NCBI GenBank assembly: GCA_041689775.1
Contig: JBDNFP010000139.1
Location: forward strand, 1-18,193
Length of the DNA: 18,193 nucleotides
Source of the DNA: JBDNFP01 sp041689775
GTDB taxonomy: Bacteria > Bacteroidota > Bacteroidia > Cytophagales > Spirosomataceae
Direction: 5' to 3'
Made by a program: the position numbers and the translations under genes. Under the pieces are notes generated by a model. That model was not told the origin of the DNA, searched no databases, and was given only the letters and a program-made list of their open reading frames with translations. Positions 8,738-16,954 of this stretch are shown here, piece by piece (within the stretch, counting starts at the first letter, position 1; each line of letters starts with the position of its first letter).

Positions 8738-11095
8738 ATGTCAAAAAATCTGGTGATCGTGGAGTCACCGGCGAAGGCCAAAACGATAGAAAAATACCTT
8801 GGACCCGATTTTACGGTCATGTCCAGCTACGGTCACGTCCGTGATTTGCCCGCACATGATATGGGGGTAGATACTGCGAATAGATACGAACCGGTATATG
8901 AAATTACTAGCGATAAAGTAAAAGTTATAAACGAGTTAAAAAAACTTGCCAAGAGTTCGGATGAGGTATGGCTAGCCACGGATGATGACCGGGAAGGAGA
9001 AGCCATTTCCTGGCACTTGAAAGAGGCTCTTGGACTTCCAGATTCGACCAAAAGGATTGTATTCCGGGAAATCACCAAAACCGCTCTTCAAAATGCGATC
9101 AGTAAGCCAAGAACCATTGACCTGGATCTGGTTAACGCCCAACAGGCTCGCCGCATCCTTGACCGTTTGGTGGGGTATGAGCTTTCTTCCGTACTATGGA
9201 AAAAAATTCGGATTGGTAAATCTTCTCTCTCGGCCGGACGGGTACAATCCGTAGCTGTGCGAGTTGTGGTTGATCGGGAGCGAGAGATTGATGCCTTCCA
9301 GACGAAAAGTAGTTATAAAGTGACCGCCCAGTTTGATTTGGCGGGTGGAAAGGTACTAAACGCTGAACTCCCCAAAAACTTTGAAACCCAGGAGTTGGCG
9401 GAGTCTTTTGTCAATAAGTGCATTGGAGCCGAGTTTCAGATTAAAAACCTGGAAACAAAGCCGGCCAAGAAATCACCGGCACCGCCCTTCACTACCTCTA
9501 CCCTACAACAGGAAGCTTCCAGAAAATTAAGTTTTTCGGTTACGCAAACCATGATCGTGGCTCAGAAACTCTACGAAGCAGGTAAAATTTCTTACATGCG
9601 TACTGACTCCACCAATCTATCGGGAGAAGCCATGGAGAAGGCCGAGACACAAATAAAGAAAGACTACGGTCCGGAGTATCATCACAAGCGGGTATTTAAG
9701 ACCAAATCGGAATCAGCCCAAGAAGCTCACGAGGCTATTCGTCCAACTGATTTTTCTACGCAGGTTGGCAGTAAAGATAGAAATGAGCAAAGGTTGTATG
9801 AGTTGATATGGAAGCGGGCCATTGCTTCCCAAATGTCGGATGCTCAGATCGAAAGAACTACTGCTACCATTGCTATTTCAACTACTCTTGAACTTCTGGT
9901 AGCCCAAGGCGAAGTGATCAAATTTGAAGGTTTCCTTACCGTGTACCTCGAATCAAGCGATGATGAGGATGAAGAGCAAAAAGGAATGCTTCCTCCCTTG
10001 AATATTGATCAGGTTCTTGATTTGGATCAATTGAAGGCAATGGAACGATTCACCAGGAACCCTCCTCGCTACACGGAAGCAAGCCTCGTAAAGAAACTAG
10101 AAGAATTGGGCATTGGACGGCCCTCCACCTACGCCCCAACCATCTCGACCATTGTTCGCCGGGAGTACGTAGTGAAAGAAGATCGCGCCGGACATGAGCG
10201 AAAATATTCAGAAATTGTCCTCAAAGACGACAAGATCAACAAAACAATCAACACTGAAACATACGGCACCGAAAAGTCAAAGTTATTCCCGACGAGTGCT
10301 GGTATGATTGTCAATGACTTCCTCGTAAATCACTTTCAGGATATCGTTGACTTCTCCTTTACTGCCAATGTTGAAAAAGACTTCGATAATATAGCCGAGG
10401 GAAAAATGCAATGGCAGGACATGATCGATGACTTTTACCAAGGTTTCCACAAAAAAGTATCCGCTGCGGAAGGTGAAAAAATAGACAAAAGCCTAACGAC
10501 CAGGTATCTTGGAGAGGATCCGGTTTCGGGGAAGCCAATCAGTGCCAGAATTGGAAAGTTTGGGCCCTACGTTCAGATTGGTGATGCCGAAGATGAAGAA
10601 AAACCGAAATTTGCCAGTTTATTGAAGGGGCAATTAATGGAAACTATTACCCTCGACGAAGCTTTCGAATTATTTAAGCTTCCCCGCGAAGTGGGGTTGT
10701 ACGAAGACTTAGCATTGGTTGTGAATATCGGAAAATACGGTCCTTACGTAAAGTACGACGGCAAATTTTACTCCCTTGAACCAACGGACGACCCGATGGC
10801 AGTCACGACCGACAGGCTGATTGAAATAATCATTAAGAAGCAGCAGGAGGAGAGCAACCGAATAATTCGTGAATACAACGAGAATCCAGAAGTAAAAGTT
10901 GTCAATGGTCGGTACGGCCCCTACATATCCTTCGGAAAGCGGAACATAAAAATCCCTCGTGGAACCGAGCCCGCCGAGCTCACCTATGAGGATGTGGTAA
11001 AACTAGCCGATGGTACCGAAGAAAAACCTGCTGCTAAGAAAGCAGTTGCGAAAAAGGGAACTACCAAAGCGAAGAAAGCCAATAAGAAAGAATAA
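8738..11095 (+). CDS. topA: DNA topoisomerase I (type IA)
   Basis: Relaxes negative supercoils by single-strand cleavage, strand passage and resealing. The 785-residue protein opens with the Toprim domain: E9 in VESPAK, and the DxDxE acidic triad D82, D84 and E86 in TDDDREGE. The catalytic tyrosine is Y286 in ISYMRTDST. The C-terminal part lacks the cysteine zinc ribbons of the E. coli enzyme (only one Cys was seen in the whole protein). It has instead three glycine/tyrosine repeats of the topoisomerase C-terminal repeat kind (IGKFGPYVQIG, IGKYGPYVKYD, NGRYGPYISFG). A lysine/alanine-rich basic tail at the extreme C-terminus probably aids DNA binding. The stop overlaps the next start by one base (TAATG), so it heads a coupled operon. 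Confidence 0.97.
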   Translation: MSKNLVIVESPAKAKTIEKYLGPDFTVMSSYGHVRDLPAHDMGVDTANRYEPVYEITSDKVKVINELKKLAKSSDEVWLATDDDREGEAISWHLKEALGLPDSTKRIVFREITKTALQNAISKPRTIDLDLVNAQQARRILDRLVGYELSSVLWKKIRIGKSSLSAGRVQSVAVRVVVDREREIDAFQTKSSYKVTAQFDLAGGKVLNAELPKNFETQELAESFVNKCIGAEFQIKNLETKPAKKSPAPPFTTSTLQQEASRKLSFSVTQTMIVAQKLYEAGKISYMRTDSTNLSGEAMEKAETQIKKDYGPEYHHKRVFKTKSESAQEAHEAIRPTDFSTQVGSKDRNEQRLYELIWKRAIASQMSDAQIERTTATIAISTTLELLVAQGEVIKFEGFLTVYLESSDDEDEEQKGMLPPLNIDQVLDLDQLKAMERFTRNPPRYTEASLVKKLEELGIGRPSTYAPTISTIVRREYVVKEDRAGHERKYSEIVLKDDKINKTINTETYGTEKSKLFPTSAGMIVNDFLVNHFQDIVDFSFTANVEKDFDNIAEGKMQWQDMIDDFYQGFHKKVSAAEGEKIDKSLTTRYLGEDPVSGKPISARIGKFGPYVQIGDAEDEEKPKFASLLKGQLMETITLDEAFELFKLPREVGLYEDLALVVNIGKYGPYVKYDGKFYSLEPTDDPMAVTTDRLIEIIIKKQQEESNRIIREYNENPEVKVVNGRYGPYISFGKRNIKIPRGTEPAELTYEDVVKLADGTEEKPAAKKAVAKKGTTKAKKANKKE

Positions 11096-11784
11096 TGAAG
11101 AAGGTCGTTGTTTTGACAGGAGCAGGGGTTAGTGCGGAGAGTGGCATTAGGACGTTCCGGGACAACGGGGGACTCTGGGAAGAACATCGGGTGGAGGATA
11201 TAGCCACACCTAATGCCTGGCACAAAGACCCTGAGCTTGTTTTAAGGTTTTATAACGAGCGCCGTAACCAAATGTATACGGTTGAACCCAACGATGCTCA
11301 TCGCCTTTTGGCAAAACTAGAAGACCATTTTGATGTGGTAATTATTACTCAAAATGTGGATAATCTTCACGAAAAAGGAGGATCAACCAAAGTGGTACAC
11401 CTTCATGGTGAATTGTCAAAGGCCAGAAGTAGTAGTGACGCTGATCTGATTCAACAAATCGACGGACAGGAAATAAAAATGGGGGACCTGGCGGAAGATG
11501 GTACCCAACTTCGGCCTCACATTGTATGGTTCGGCGAAATGGTACCCATGATGGAAGAAGCAATTGGGATAGCTTCCGAGGCTGATATATTTATTGTTGT
11601 TGGAACTTCCCTTCTGGTATACCCGGCAGCTGGTCTCATTAATTATGTTAGGCCGGAGGTGCCAATCTACTTGATCGACCCTGTGAAACCCACGTTATCA
11701 TTGGGTAGGGAGATTCACTATATTGGAAATAATGCTACAATTGGCACAAAGTTGCTGTATGATGTCCTATTATCCATCAAATAA
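11095..11784 (+). CDS. cobB: SIRT5-like NAD-dependent protein deacylase without zinc cysteines
   Basis: A sirtuin of 229 residues that would remove acyl groups from lysines while consuming NAD+. It shows the NAD-binding GAGVSAESGIRTFRD (9-23), TQNVDNLH (85-92) and the catalytic His104 in HLHGEL. Tyr53 and Arg56 in FYNERRNQM match the YxxR pair that gives SIRT5/CobB their preference for succinyl- and malonyl-lysine. The usual four zinc-binding cysteines, expected between HGEL and WFGE, are absent; the whole protein has no cysteine. The same region instead reads KARSSSDAD...LRPHIVWFGE, a compact substitute I associate with a Bacteroidota subgroup. It is coupled to topA by a 1-base overlap and followed 11 bases later by an aldo/keto reductase. 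The symbol is given by family, not proven orthology. Confidence 0.9.
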   Translation: MKKVVVLTGAGVSAESGIRTFRDNGGLWEEHRVEDIATPNAWHKDPELVLRFYNERRNQMYTVEPNDAHRLLAKLEDHFDVVIITQNVDNLHEKGGSTKVVHLHGELSKARSSSDADLIQQIDGQEIKMGDLAEDGTQLRPHIVWFGEMVPMMEEAIGIASEADIFIVVGTSLLVYPAAGLINYVRPEVPIYLIDPVKPTLSLGREIHYIGNNATIGTKLLYDVLLSIK

Positions 11785-11795
11785 CTAACGGCTTA

Positions 11796-12614
11796 ATGAT
11801 CAATAGGACTGCAACATTAAATAACGGCGTCGAAATGCCGATCCTCGGATTAGGCATTTACACTCCGGGGCAAAAAAATGAAGTAAGATCAGCGGTACAT
11901 TGGGCCATCGAGGAAGGATACCGTCTGCTCGACACGGCGAGTATTTATCAAAATGAGGAGGAAGTTGGGCACGGCATCAAAGATAGCGGCATTGCGAGAG
12001 AAGAATTATTCATTACTTCCAAGGTTTGGAATGATGAGCAAGGCTTGGACACTACCTTGAAAGCCTACGATAAGAGTTTAAAGAAACTGCAAACTGACTA
12101 TCTCGATCTCTACCTAATTCACTGGCCCATCCGGGAATTGAGAAAAGAAACCTGGCTTGCCCTCGAAAAATTATATGCTGACAAACGAATTCGTGCCATT
12201 GGGGTTTCTAACTATTATCAGCCCCATCTGGACGAGCTAAGTACGTACTCCACGATTGTCCCGGCGGTAAATCAGTTTGAATTTCATCCCCACATGTACC
12301 TACCTGACTTGTTAGCTAAATGCCGAAGTCTGGGAATTCAACCGGAAGGCTACTCTCCCCTAATTCGTGGTAAAGCAGAAGAAAACGGGATACTAACCTC
12401 GATTGCCCGCCGACACGGCAAATCAACCTATCAGGTATTGATCCGTTGGTCAATGCAACATACGGTGGTAACTATACCCAAATCAACGAATAAGGAGAGA
12501 CTCAAATCAAATTTTGATATCTGGGATTTTGAACTTTCGGATGAAGATATGGGGCAATTGAATAGCTTCACTTCCACCATCCGGATTGCCGATGACCCAA
12601 TGATCTACCTTTAA
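11796..12614 (+). CDS. Aldo/keto reductase
   Basis: A cytoplasmic NADPH-dependent carbonyl reductase of the (beta/alpha)8 aldo/keto reductase superfamily, 272 residues, closest in style to the bacterial AKR5 / 2,5-diketo-D-gluconate reductase group. The catalytic tetrad is complete: D46 and Y51 (LLDTASIYQNEEEVG), K76 (FITSKVW) and H109 (LYLIHWP). The cofactor-binding stretch IPKSTNKERLKSNFDIWDF, near the C-terminus, indicates preference for the 2'-phosphate of NADPH. The natural substrate cannot be inferred; such enzymes often detoxify methylglyoxal and other aldehydes. It starts 11 bases after the deacylase stop and ends 38 bases before folD, so it is probably part of the topA operon. Confidence 0.93.
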   Translation: MINRTATLNNGVEMPILGLGIYTPGQKNEVRSAVHWAIEEGYRLLDTASIYQNEEEVGHGIKDSGIAREELFITSKVWNDEQGLDTTLKAYDKSLKKLQTDYLDLYLIHWPIRELRKETWLALEKLYADKRIRAIGVSNYYQPHLDELSTYSTIVPAVNQFEFHPHMYLPDLLAKCRSLGIQPEGYSPLIRGKAEENGILTSIARRHGKSTYQVLIRWSMQHTVVTIPKSTNKERLKSNFDIWDFELSDEDMGQLNSFTSTIRIADDPMIYL

Positions 12615-12652
12615 TTAAATCACTTTTTTTGATACAAATACAGTCTTAAAAC

Positions 12653-13534
12653 ATGCAACTCCTCGACGGCAAAGCCCTTTCCACGCAAATAAAGGGAGAA
12701 ATAAAAGAGCAAGTAGACAAGTGGATGGCCAATGGTGGTAAGAAACCACACCTCGCTGCCATTCTCGTAGGACATGACGGTGCAAGTGAAACCTACGTGG
12801 CTTCCAAAATAAAAAGCTGTGAGCAGGTTGGTTTTACCTCCACGCTAATACGTTTAGACGCACAAATTACTGAGGCAGAATTATTGAAAGAGGTTGAAAA
12901 CCTGAACAACAATAGTGATGTGGATGGTTTTATAGTTCAGCTTCCACTACCCAAGCATATTTCAGAGAACACGATCATGGAGGCAGTTCTGCCTTCCAAA
13001 GATGTGGACGGTTTCCATCCCATTAATGTCGGTAGAATGTGTAAAGGACTTCCAGCCTATTTGTCTGCTACTCCCTTCGGGATTCTGGAAATGCTCCAAA
13101 GGGCCAAGATTGAAACTAGTGGAAAGCATTGTGTAGTTATTGGCAGGAGTCAGATTGTTGGCTTACCGATGAGTATTCTCATGCAACGTAACACCAATCC
13201 TGGTAATTGTACCGTCACGATTTGCCACAGTAAAACCCAAAATCTCAAAGAGGTTTGCCAGTCCGCTGACATTCTCATTGTGGCACTGGGTCGACCTGAA
13301 TTCGTTACCACCGACTACGTGAAAGAAGGAGCCGTTGTAATTGATGTGGGTATTACCCGCGTAGCTGACGCTAGCAAGAAAAGCGGTTTTGCCATCAAGG
13401 GTGACGTAAAGTTTGATGAGGTTGCTCCAAAGAGCAGCTACATTACGCCCGTTCCGGGTGGAATTGGCCTAATGACCATTTGTGGGTTGTTAACAAATAC
13501 TTTTAAAGCTACCCGCAAAGAGATTTACTCTTGA
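12653..13534 (+). CDS. folD: Bifunctional methylenetetrahydrofolate dehydrogenase / methenyltetrahydrofolate cyclohydrolase
   Basis: Oxidises 5,10-methylene-THF to 5,10-methenyl-THF with NADP+ and hydrolyses that to 10-formyl-THF, which supplies one-carbon units for purines and initiator formyl-Met. At 293 residues it has the normal length. The active-site Tyr48 and Lys52 lie in ETYVASKIKSC, matching the Y50/K54 pair of E. coli FolD. Other signatures are VDGFIVQLPLPKHI, KDVDGFHPINVGRMC, the Rossmann GRSQIVGLPM and the C-terminal TPVPGGIGLMT. It is the last gene of the + strand run that begins with topA, and a strong terminator follows its stop by about 30 bases. Confidence 0.97.
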   Translation: MQLLDGKALSTQIKGEIKEQVDKWMANGGKKPHLAAILVGHDGASETYVASKIKSCEQVGFTSTLIRLDAQITEAELLKEVENLNNNSDVDGFIVQLPLPKHISENTIMEAVLPSKDVDGFHPINVGRMCKGLPAYLSATPFGILEMLQRAKIETSGKHCVVIGRSQIVGLPMSILMQRNTNPGNCTVTICHSKTQNLKEVCQSADILIVALGRPEFVTTDYVKEGAVVIDVGITRVADASKKSGFAIKGDVKFDEVAPKSSYITPVPGGIGLMTICGLLTNTFKATRKEIYS

Positions 13535-13566
13535 ATCAGAGTTAACGATTAACCTGATAGAAATTC

Positions 13567-13610
13567 AGAGCGGCTACTTTCGAGATGGAAGTAGCCGCTC
13601 TTATTTTTTA
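13567..13610 (+). terminator. Intrinsic terminator after folD
   Basis: A 13-bp perfect stem, AGAGCGGCTACTT at 13567-13579 paired with 13589-13601, closes a 9-base loop and is followed by TATTTTTTAAA. It ends the topA-to-folD transcript and abuts the stop of the convergent aldehyde dehydrogenase. On the - strand the tail (CTGAATTTC) is less T-rich, so bidirectional use is possible but weaker. Confidence 0.88.
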
Positions 13611-15038
13611 AACGTATTTCACGGCCCAGCTAACCAGCTTATCTATTTTATCGGTGTAGGGGGGGAACAAAAAGTTCATGTTTCCGAACCGCCGCTTCAT
13701 AACCCCTTTCATATTCGAAAACTCTTGGAAACCGAAAAAGCCGTTAGACTTTCCAATTCCACTATTATTTACGCCTCCAAAGGGTAGTTCATGATTGCCA
13801 AACTGCAACAGAAATTCATTAATTAAGGCATCCCCAGCACTTGTTTTCTTCAACACCAGATCAATATTCTGCTTCTTGCGGCTATTCATGTACAGGGCCA
13901 GAGGTTTATCCTTTTCGTTGATATAGTCAATCACTTCTTCCAGCCGGTCATACTCCATCATGGGAAGTATCGGCCCAAATATTTCCTCCTTCATGACCAA
14001 CATCGAGTCATCGACATTCGTCAGCAAGGTAGGTTCAATAAAGTTATCGGCTGCATTCGTTCCTCCGCCAATTTCCACCTTCGCTCCTCCTTCCACGGCA
14101 TCGTTCAGGTAGCCGACCAGGCGATTGTAATGTTTTTCATTCACGATCCGGCAGTAGCTTTCCGAAGCTTCAACTCCCTTTCCTTCGCTGTTGTACATTT
14201 CTGTAACAGCATTGGTGAACTCCTTAATAAAATCAGCTTTTACCGACCGCTGAACGAATAAATAATCCGGAGCAATGCAAGTTTGGCCGTTATTCAGAAA
14301 CTTGCCCCAGGCAATTTTACGGGCGGTTGCTGGCAAATCGGCTGTTTCATCCACGATGCAGGGCGACTTCCCGCCTAGTTCTAACGTAACTGACGCCAAA
14401 TGGTCGGCGGCGGCACGCATTACAATCTTACCCACGGCGGGGCTGCCCGTAAAAAATATGTGGTTAAAGGGAAGTGCCAATAAGGCGGTCGCTACTGCTA
14501 CATCTCCCTCAATAACGGCAACTTCGGAAGGTGAGCAAGTATTCTCAATCACTTGCCGGACAAAAGCGGAGGAATAGGGCGTTAGTTCTGACGGTTTTAG
14601 AATAACCGTACAACCCGCAGCGATGGCCGAAACTAAGGGTTTCATAGCAAGACTTATAGGATAATTCCAGGGCGATATGATCAGAGCATTGCCCTTCGCT
14701 TCGTAATGAATGGCATTAGAAGTACCAATCACGCTCAACGGTGTGCTGACCCGCTGAGGTTTTGCCCATTTTTTGAGGTTCTTAATGGTGTAGTTAAATT
14801 CCCCGTTCAGACCAAAAATCTCACCGATAATGGTCTCCACCGCTGGTTTTTTAAAGTCCTTGAAAGTGGCTTCTTTGGCCTCGTCGAGGTGACTCAAAAT
14901 GTAATCCTGTATTTTTTTCAGGCGCGCAATTCTCTCCTCCGCCGTCGAACTTTTGAGCTTTATTGCATTGCTTTGTTGTAATTTAAAAATACGTTCGACC
15001 GAACTTTCGACGGTGGTATCAATTTCGTTAGTTTGCAT
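13608..15038 (-). CDS. Aldehyde dehydrogenase, class-3-like (NAD(P)+)
   Basis: Oxidises an aldehyde, probably a medium- or long-chain aliphatic or aromatic one, to the carboxylate. At 476 residues it resembles the shorter ALDH3/coniferyl/AlkH-type enzymes. The catalytic Cys254 is in NNGQTCIAPDY and the general base Glu220 in VTLELGGKSP. PWNYPISLAMKPL marks the cofactor-binding region and EIFGPILP and LPFGGVNNSGIG the C-terminal half. The hydrophobic end (KLVSWAVKYV) could support dimer or membrane contact, as in fatty-aldehyde dehydrogenases, but there is no clear transmembrane helix. It is transcribed away from the XRE regulator across a 140-base spacer, so that regulator is a candidate controller. 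It converges on folD with 73 bases between stops. Confidence 0.94.
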   Translation of the reverse strand: MQTNEIDTTVESSVERIFKLQQSNAIKLKSSTAEERIARLKKIQDYILSHLDEAKEATFKDFKKPAVETIIGEIFGLNGEFNYTIKNLKKWAKPQRVSTPLSVIGTSNAIHYEAKGNALIISPWNYPISLAMKPLVSAIAAGCTVILKPSELTPYSSAFVRQVIENTCSPSEVAVIEGDVAVATALLALPFNHIFFTGSPAVGKIVMRAAADHLASVTLELGGKSPCIVDETADLPATARKIAWGKFLNNGQTCIAPDYLFVQRSVKADFIKEFTNAVTEMYNSEGKGVEASESYCRIVNEKHYNRLVGYLNDAVEGGAKVEIGGGTNAADNFIEPTLLTNVDDSMLVMKEEIFGPILPMMEYDRLEEVIDYINEKDKPLALYMNSRKKQNIDLVLKKTSAGDALINEFLLQFGNHELPFGGVNNSGIGKSNGFFGFQEFSNMKGVMKRRFGNMNFLFPPYTDKIDKLVSWAVKYV

Positions 15039-15178
15039 ATCAAATCATTGATGAATAGAATACTGACTATTTTAACAGAAAAACACGACTAATTCACACA
15101 AAATTCATAATTCACTTGAACTTCTTGTTTTTTACTAAAATTTTTACCAATTAGTCTTTATTCGAATTTGAACTACCT
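15039..15178. promoter_or_regulatory. Divergent regulatory region between aldehyde dehydrogenase and the XRE regulator
   Basis: This 140-base AT-rich spacer must hold promoters for both genes, but neither has a clean TTTG-N20-TAnnTTTG match. Three AATTCA units lie at 15091, 15102 and 15109. An 8-bp inverted repeat, GACTAATT (15087-15094) with AATTAGTC (15149-15156), brackets a 54-base interval. These could be operators for the adjacent XRE regulator, but in such AT-rich DNA they could also be chance. Confidence 0.35.
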
Positions 15179-16192
15179 ATGAGTATCGTCAGTAACAATA
15201 TTAAGTATCTACGCCGATTGAACGGATTAACTCAGGAGCAGTTTGCCAGAAAGATTGGCATAAAACGATCACTTTTGGGCGCCTATGAGGAAGCCAGAGC
15301 TAACCCCAATCTGACGAACTTGAAAAATATGGCGAGTTCTTTTAGTGTTTCGGTAGATAATCTATTGAAAAATGATCTTCGGAAATTACGGGATATCCCA
15401 AATCTTGGGCTTCCGCTCACTCCTGATCCTTTTAGTTCTCCTACCCCTCCAACCCAAACCTCCACCACAACGCCCCAACCGTTGGCAAACGTAATTTCAA
15501 AATACCCCGCCCCAAGACCCTCGCTACGTTTGGTGGCCCGGCCCATAACCTTGAAACCGGTACACCAGCCGCAATTTCAACATCCTGTTTCAGTGACAAC
15601 GGCTGTCAATCCGCCAGCAATACAACCATTACGCTTTAATAACCATTACGAAGAAAGTGCGGGGAATAACAAAAGTAGTCAAGAGGAAATCAAACTGCCT
15701 CAACAGGTAATACAATGGGTTACTAATGAGCAATTTAACGATTATTCTAGAAATCATCAGATCACTTCTTACCTGGGACAACTACCTACATTTAGAGTAC
15801 CGACCCTTCCAAGTGGGCATTATCGCGCATTCGAAACAGGGGAAGATTTTACTTTTGCCGGTGCTTTGGCAATCGGAACCTTCGTAAAAAATTGGTACGA
15901 AATAAAAGACACTCTATACTATGTGTTTTTGATAAAAGGCATTGGTGTTATCACCAGAAGGGCCTACAATCAGGTAAAAACGAAAGGGATATTGCTATTG
16001 ACCTCTGATAATTCCAATATCCCCTCCATTGAAGTTCTTATCAAGGATGTAGCAGAAGTATGGGAAATCAAATCATACATCCATGCAATCATCCCGGCCC
16101 CTACTCCATCCACTGAACAACTTGTGAAATTATTGGATCAACTTCGTGATGAGCTGAACAGGACGGAATTATCAGCTAGATTGTTCAAATAA
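15179..16192 (+). CDS. XRE-type regulator with an S24/LexA-like C-terminal domain lacking the Ser/Lys dyad
   Basis: A 337-residue DNA-binding regulator. Residues 5-62 form a Cro/CI helix-turn-helix (NIKYLRRLNGLTQEQFARKIG, with the recognition helix around SLLGAYEEARANP). Residues about 75-185 are a long proline/threonine/glutamine-rich linker. Residues about 200-300 look like the S24 peptidase fold of LexA/CI/UmuD, with LPSGHYRAFETGED, LAIGTFVKNWYEIKDTLYYVF and LLLTSDNSNIPSIEV followed by VAEVWEIK. Where active members have GDSM, this protein has GEDF, so the Ser is Asp223. The catalytic Lys is Arg260. The 37-residue spacing equals that of the LexA dyad (S119-K156). Autocleavage is therefore unlikely, and the domain may serve for dimerisation or ligand sensing. 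The last 21 bases overlap the convergent - strand gene. Confidence 0.82.
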   Translation: MSIVSNNIKYLRRLNGLTQEQFARKIGIKRSLLGAYEEARANPNLTNLKNMASSFSVSVDNLLKNDLRKLRDIPNLGLPLTPDPFSSPTPPTQTSTTTPQPLANVISKYPAPRPSLRLVARPITLKPVHQPQFQHPVSVTTAVNPPAIQPLRFNNHYEESAGNNKSSQEEIKLPQQVIQWVTNEQFNDYSRNHQITSYLGQLPTFRVPTLPSGHYRAFETGEDFTFAGALAIGTFVKNWYEIKDTLYYVFLIKGIGVITRRAYNQVKTKGILLLTSDNSNIPSIEVLIKDVAEVWEIKSYIHAIIPAPTPSTEQLVKLLDQLRDELNRTELSARLFK

Positions 16193-16954
16193 ATCCTTGA
16201 ACAAGGCATCTATTTTAGGCAATACTTTACTCTTATTAGTTGGTTCAACAATAGCCGTGTACATAGGGTACCACAGTCCATCCCCAATGGCGAGGTAGGT
16301 GCCCGGTTGTTTTGGTATTGCTTCCAAAGCTTCCTCCATCAGGAATTCCGCTCGAAATACCGTAGACATTACCTCATTAACCCATTTCCAAGATACTACC
16401 GTTGGCTCATTTTCGCCTGACTTTATGGTAAATGTCCGGATTGAAAAAGATGCTTTCAGCAAAATATTCATCGTTTTTTTCTGACCAATGGATAGATATT
16501 CCAGTTCAAAAGGAAGTTCTTTTTTCGAGACTTCATACACAGATTGAATTATTTCTTGCAAGAAATAATCCCATTTTTCACGGTCAATTGGGTACAGGAC
16601 TACTTTCTCACTTTCCTTCTGAGTAATTTCTACTTCAATAAAATTATCGGTTTCAGAGATTTTGTCTTTTACCGTCAGGGAGTCTTTCCCCAGCATTTTT
16701 TCCAGCTCAGCCAGCCACACCTGCGGTAGTTCTCCTTTCCAGGTATAGTCATCGTGAAGAGTAAATCCTTCATCCAAAATCGACTCCTCATCCAACTCCT
16801 CCCGATCAAGATAACTTAAAGTGAGATTCACCCCTACTTCCTTTTCAAGATTATTCAACTCCAATAAATAATAGTAAGAATACGGGGCAGGGATAATAGA
16901 TGCCGTTTGAAATTTGATCAAGACCTTAGTCCAGTCTTTTGATGTTTTGGTCAT
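16172..16954 (-). CDS. Unrecognised 260-residue protein translationally coupled to menE
   Basis: I do not recognise a family. The protein is acidic, predicted soluble, has no signal peptide, no transmembrane segment and no cysteine. It has a mixed alpha/beta look, with charged helices (for example around EELDEESILDEG) and tryptophan-containing strands (VVSWKWVNEVM; GDGLWYPMYTAIVEP near the C-terminus). No nucleotide-binding or metal-binding motif is visible. It does not have the enolase-family catalytic lysines expected of MenC, so it is not the missing o-succinylbenzoate synthase. The ATG overlaps the menE stop by one base (TAATG on the - strand), so it is almost certainly co-translated with menE. 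Its 3' end overlaps the 3' end of the XRE regulator by 21 bases. Codon use and composition look like its neighbours. Confidence 0.85.
   Translation of the reverse strand: MTKTSKDWTKVLIKFQTASIIPAPYSYYYLLELNNLEKEVGVNLTLSYLDREELDEESILDEGFTLHDDYTWKGELPQVWLAELEKMLGKDSLTVKDKISETDNFIEVEITQKESEKVVLYPIDREKWDYFLQEIIQSVYEVSKKELPFELEYLSIGQKKTMNILLKASFSIRTFTIKSGENEPTVVSWKWVNEVMSTVFRAEFLMEEALEAIPKQPGTYLAIGDGLWYPMYTAIVEPTNKSKVLPKIDALFKDLFEQSS
16181..16204. terminator. Short hairpin at the overlapping 3' ends of the XRE regulator and the unknown gene
   Basis: An 8-bp perfect stem, TTGTTCAA (16181-16188) with TTGAACAA (16197-16204), has an 8-base loop and covers the XRE regulator stop codon. Neither side has a proper T run, so it is a weak candidate for bidirectional termination. 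No better terminator is visible for either convergent transcript. Confidence 0.3.

Noticed and set aside
14275..14577. 100-codon open frame on the + strand
   Set aside because: Antisense shadow of the aldehyde dehydrogenase covering its catalytic region; no family resemblance.
15400..15735. Proline/threonine-rich stretch in the XRE regulator as a sign of a frameshift or fused pseudogene
   Set aside because: The frame is continuous, and a recognisable S24-like domain follows in the same frame, so it is read as a genuine low-complexity linker.
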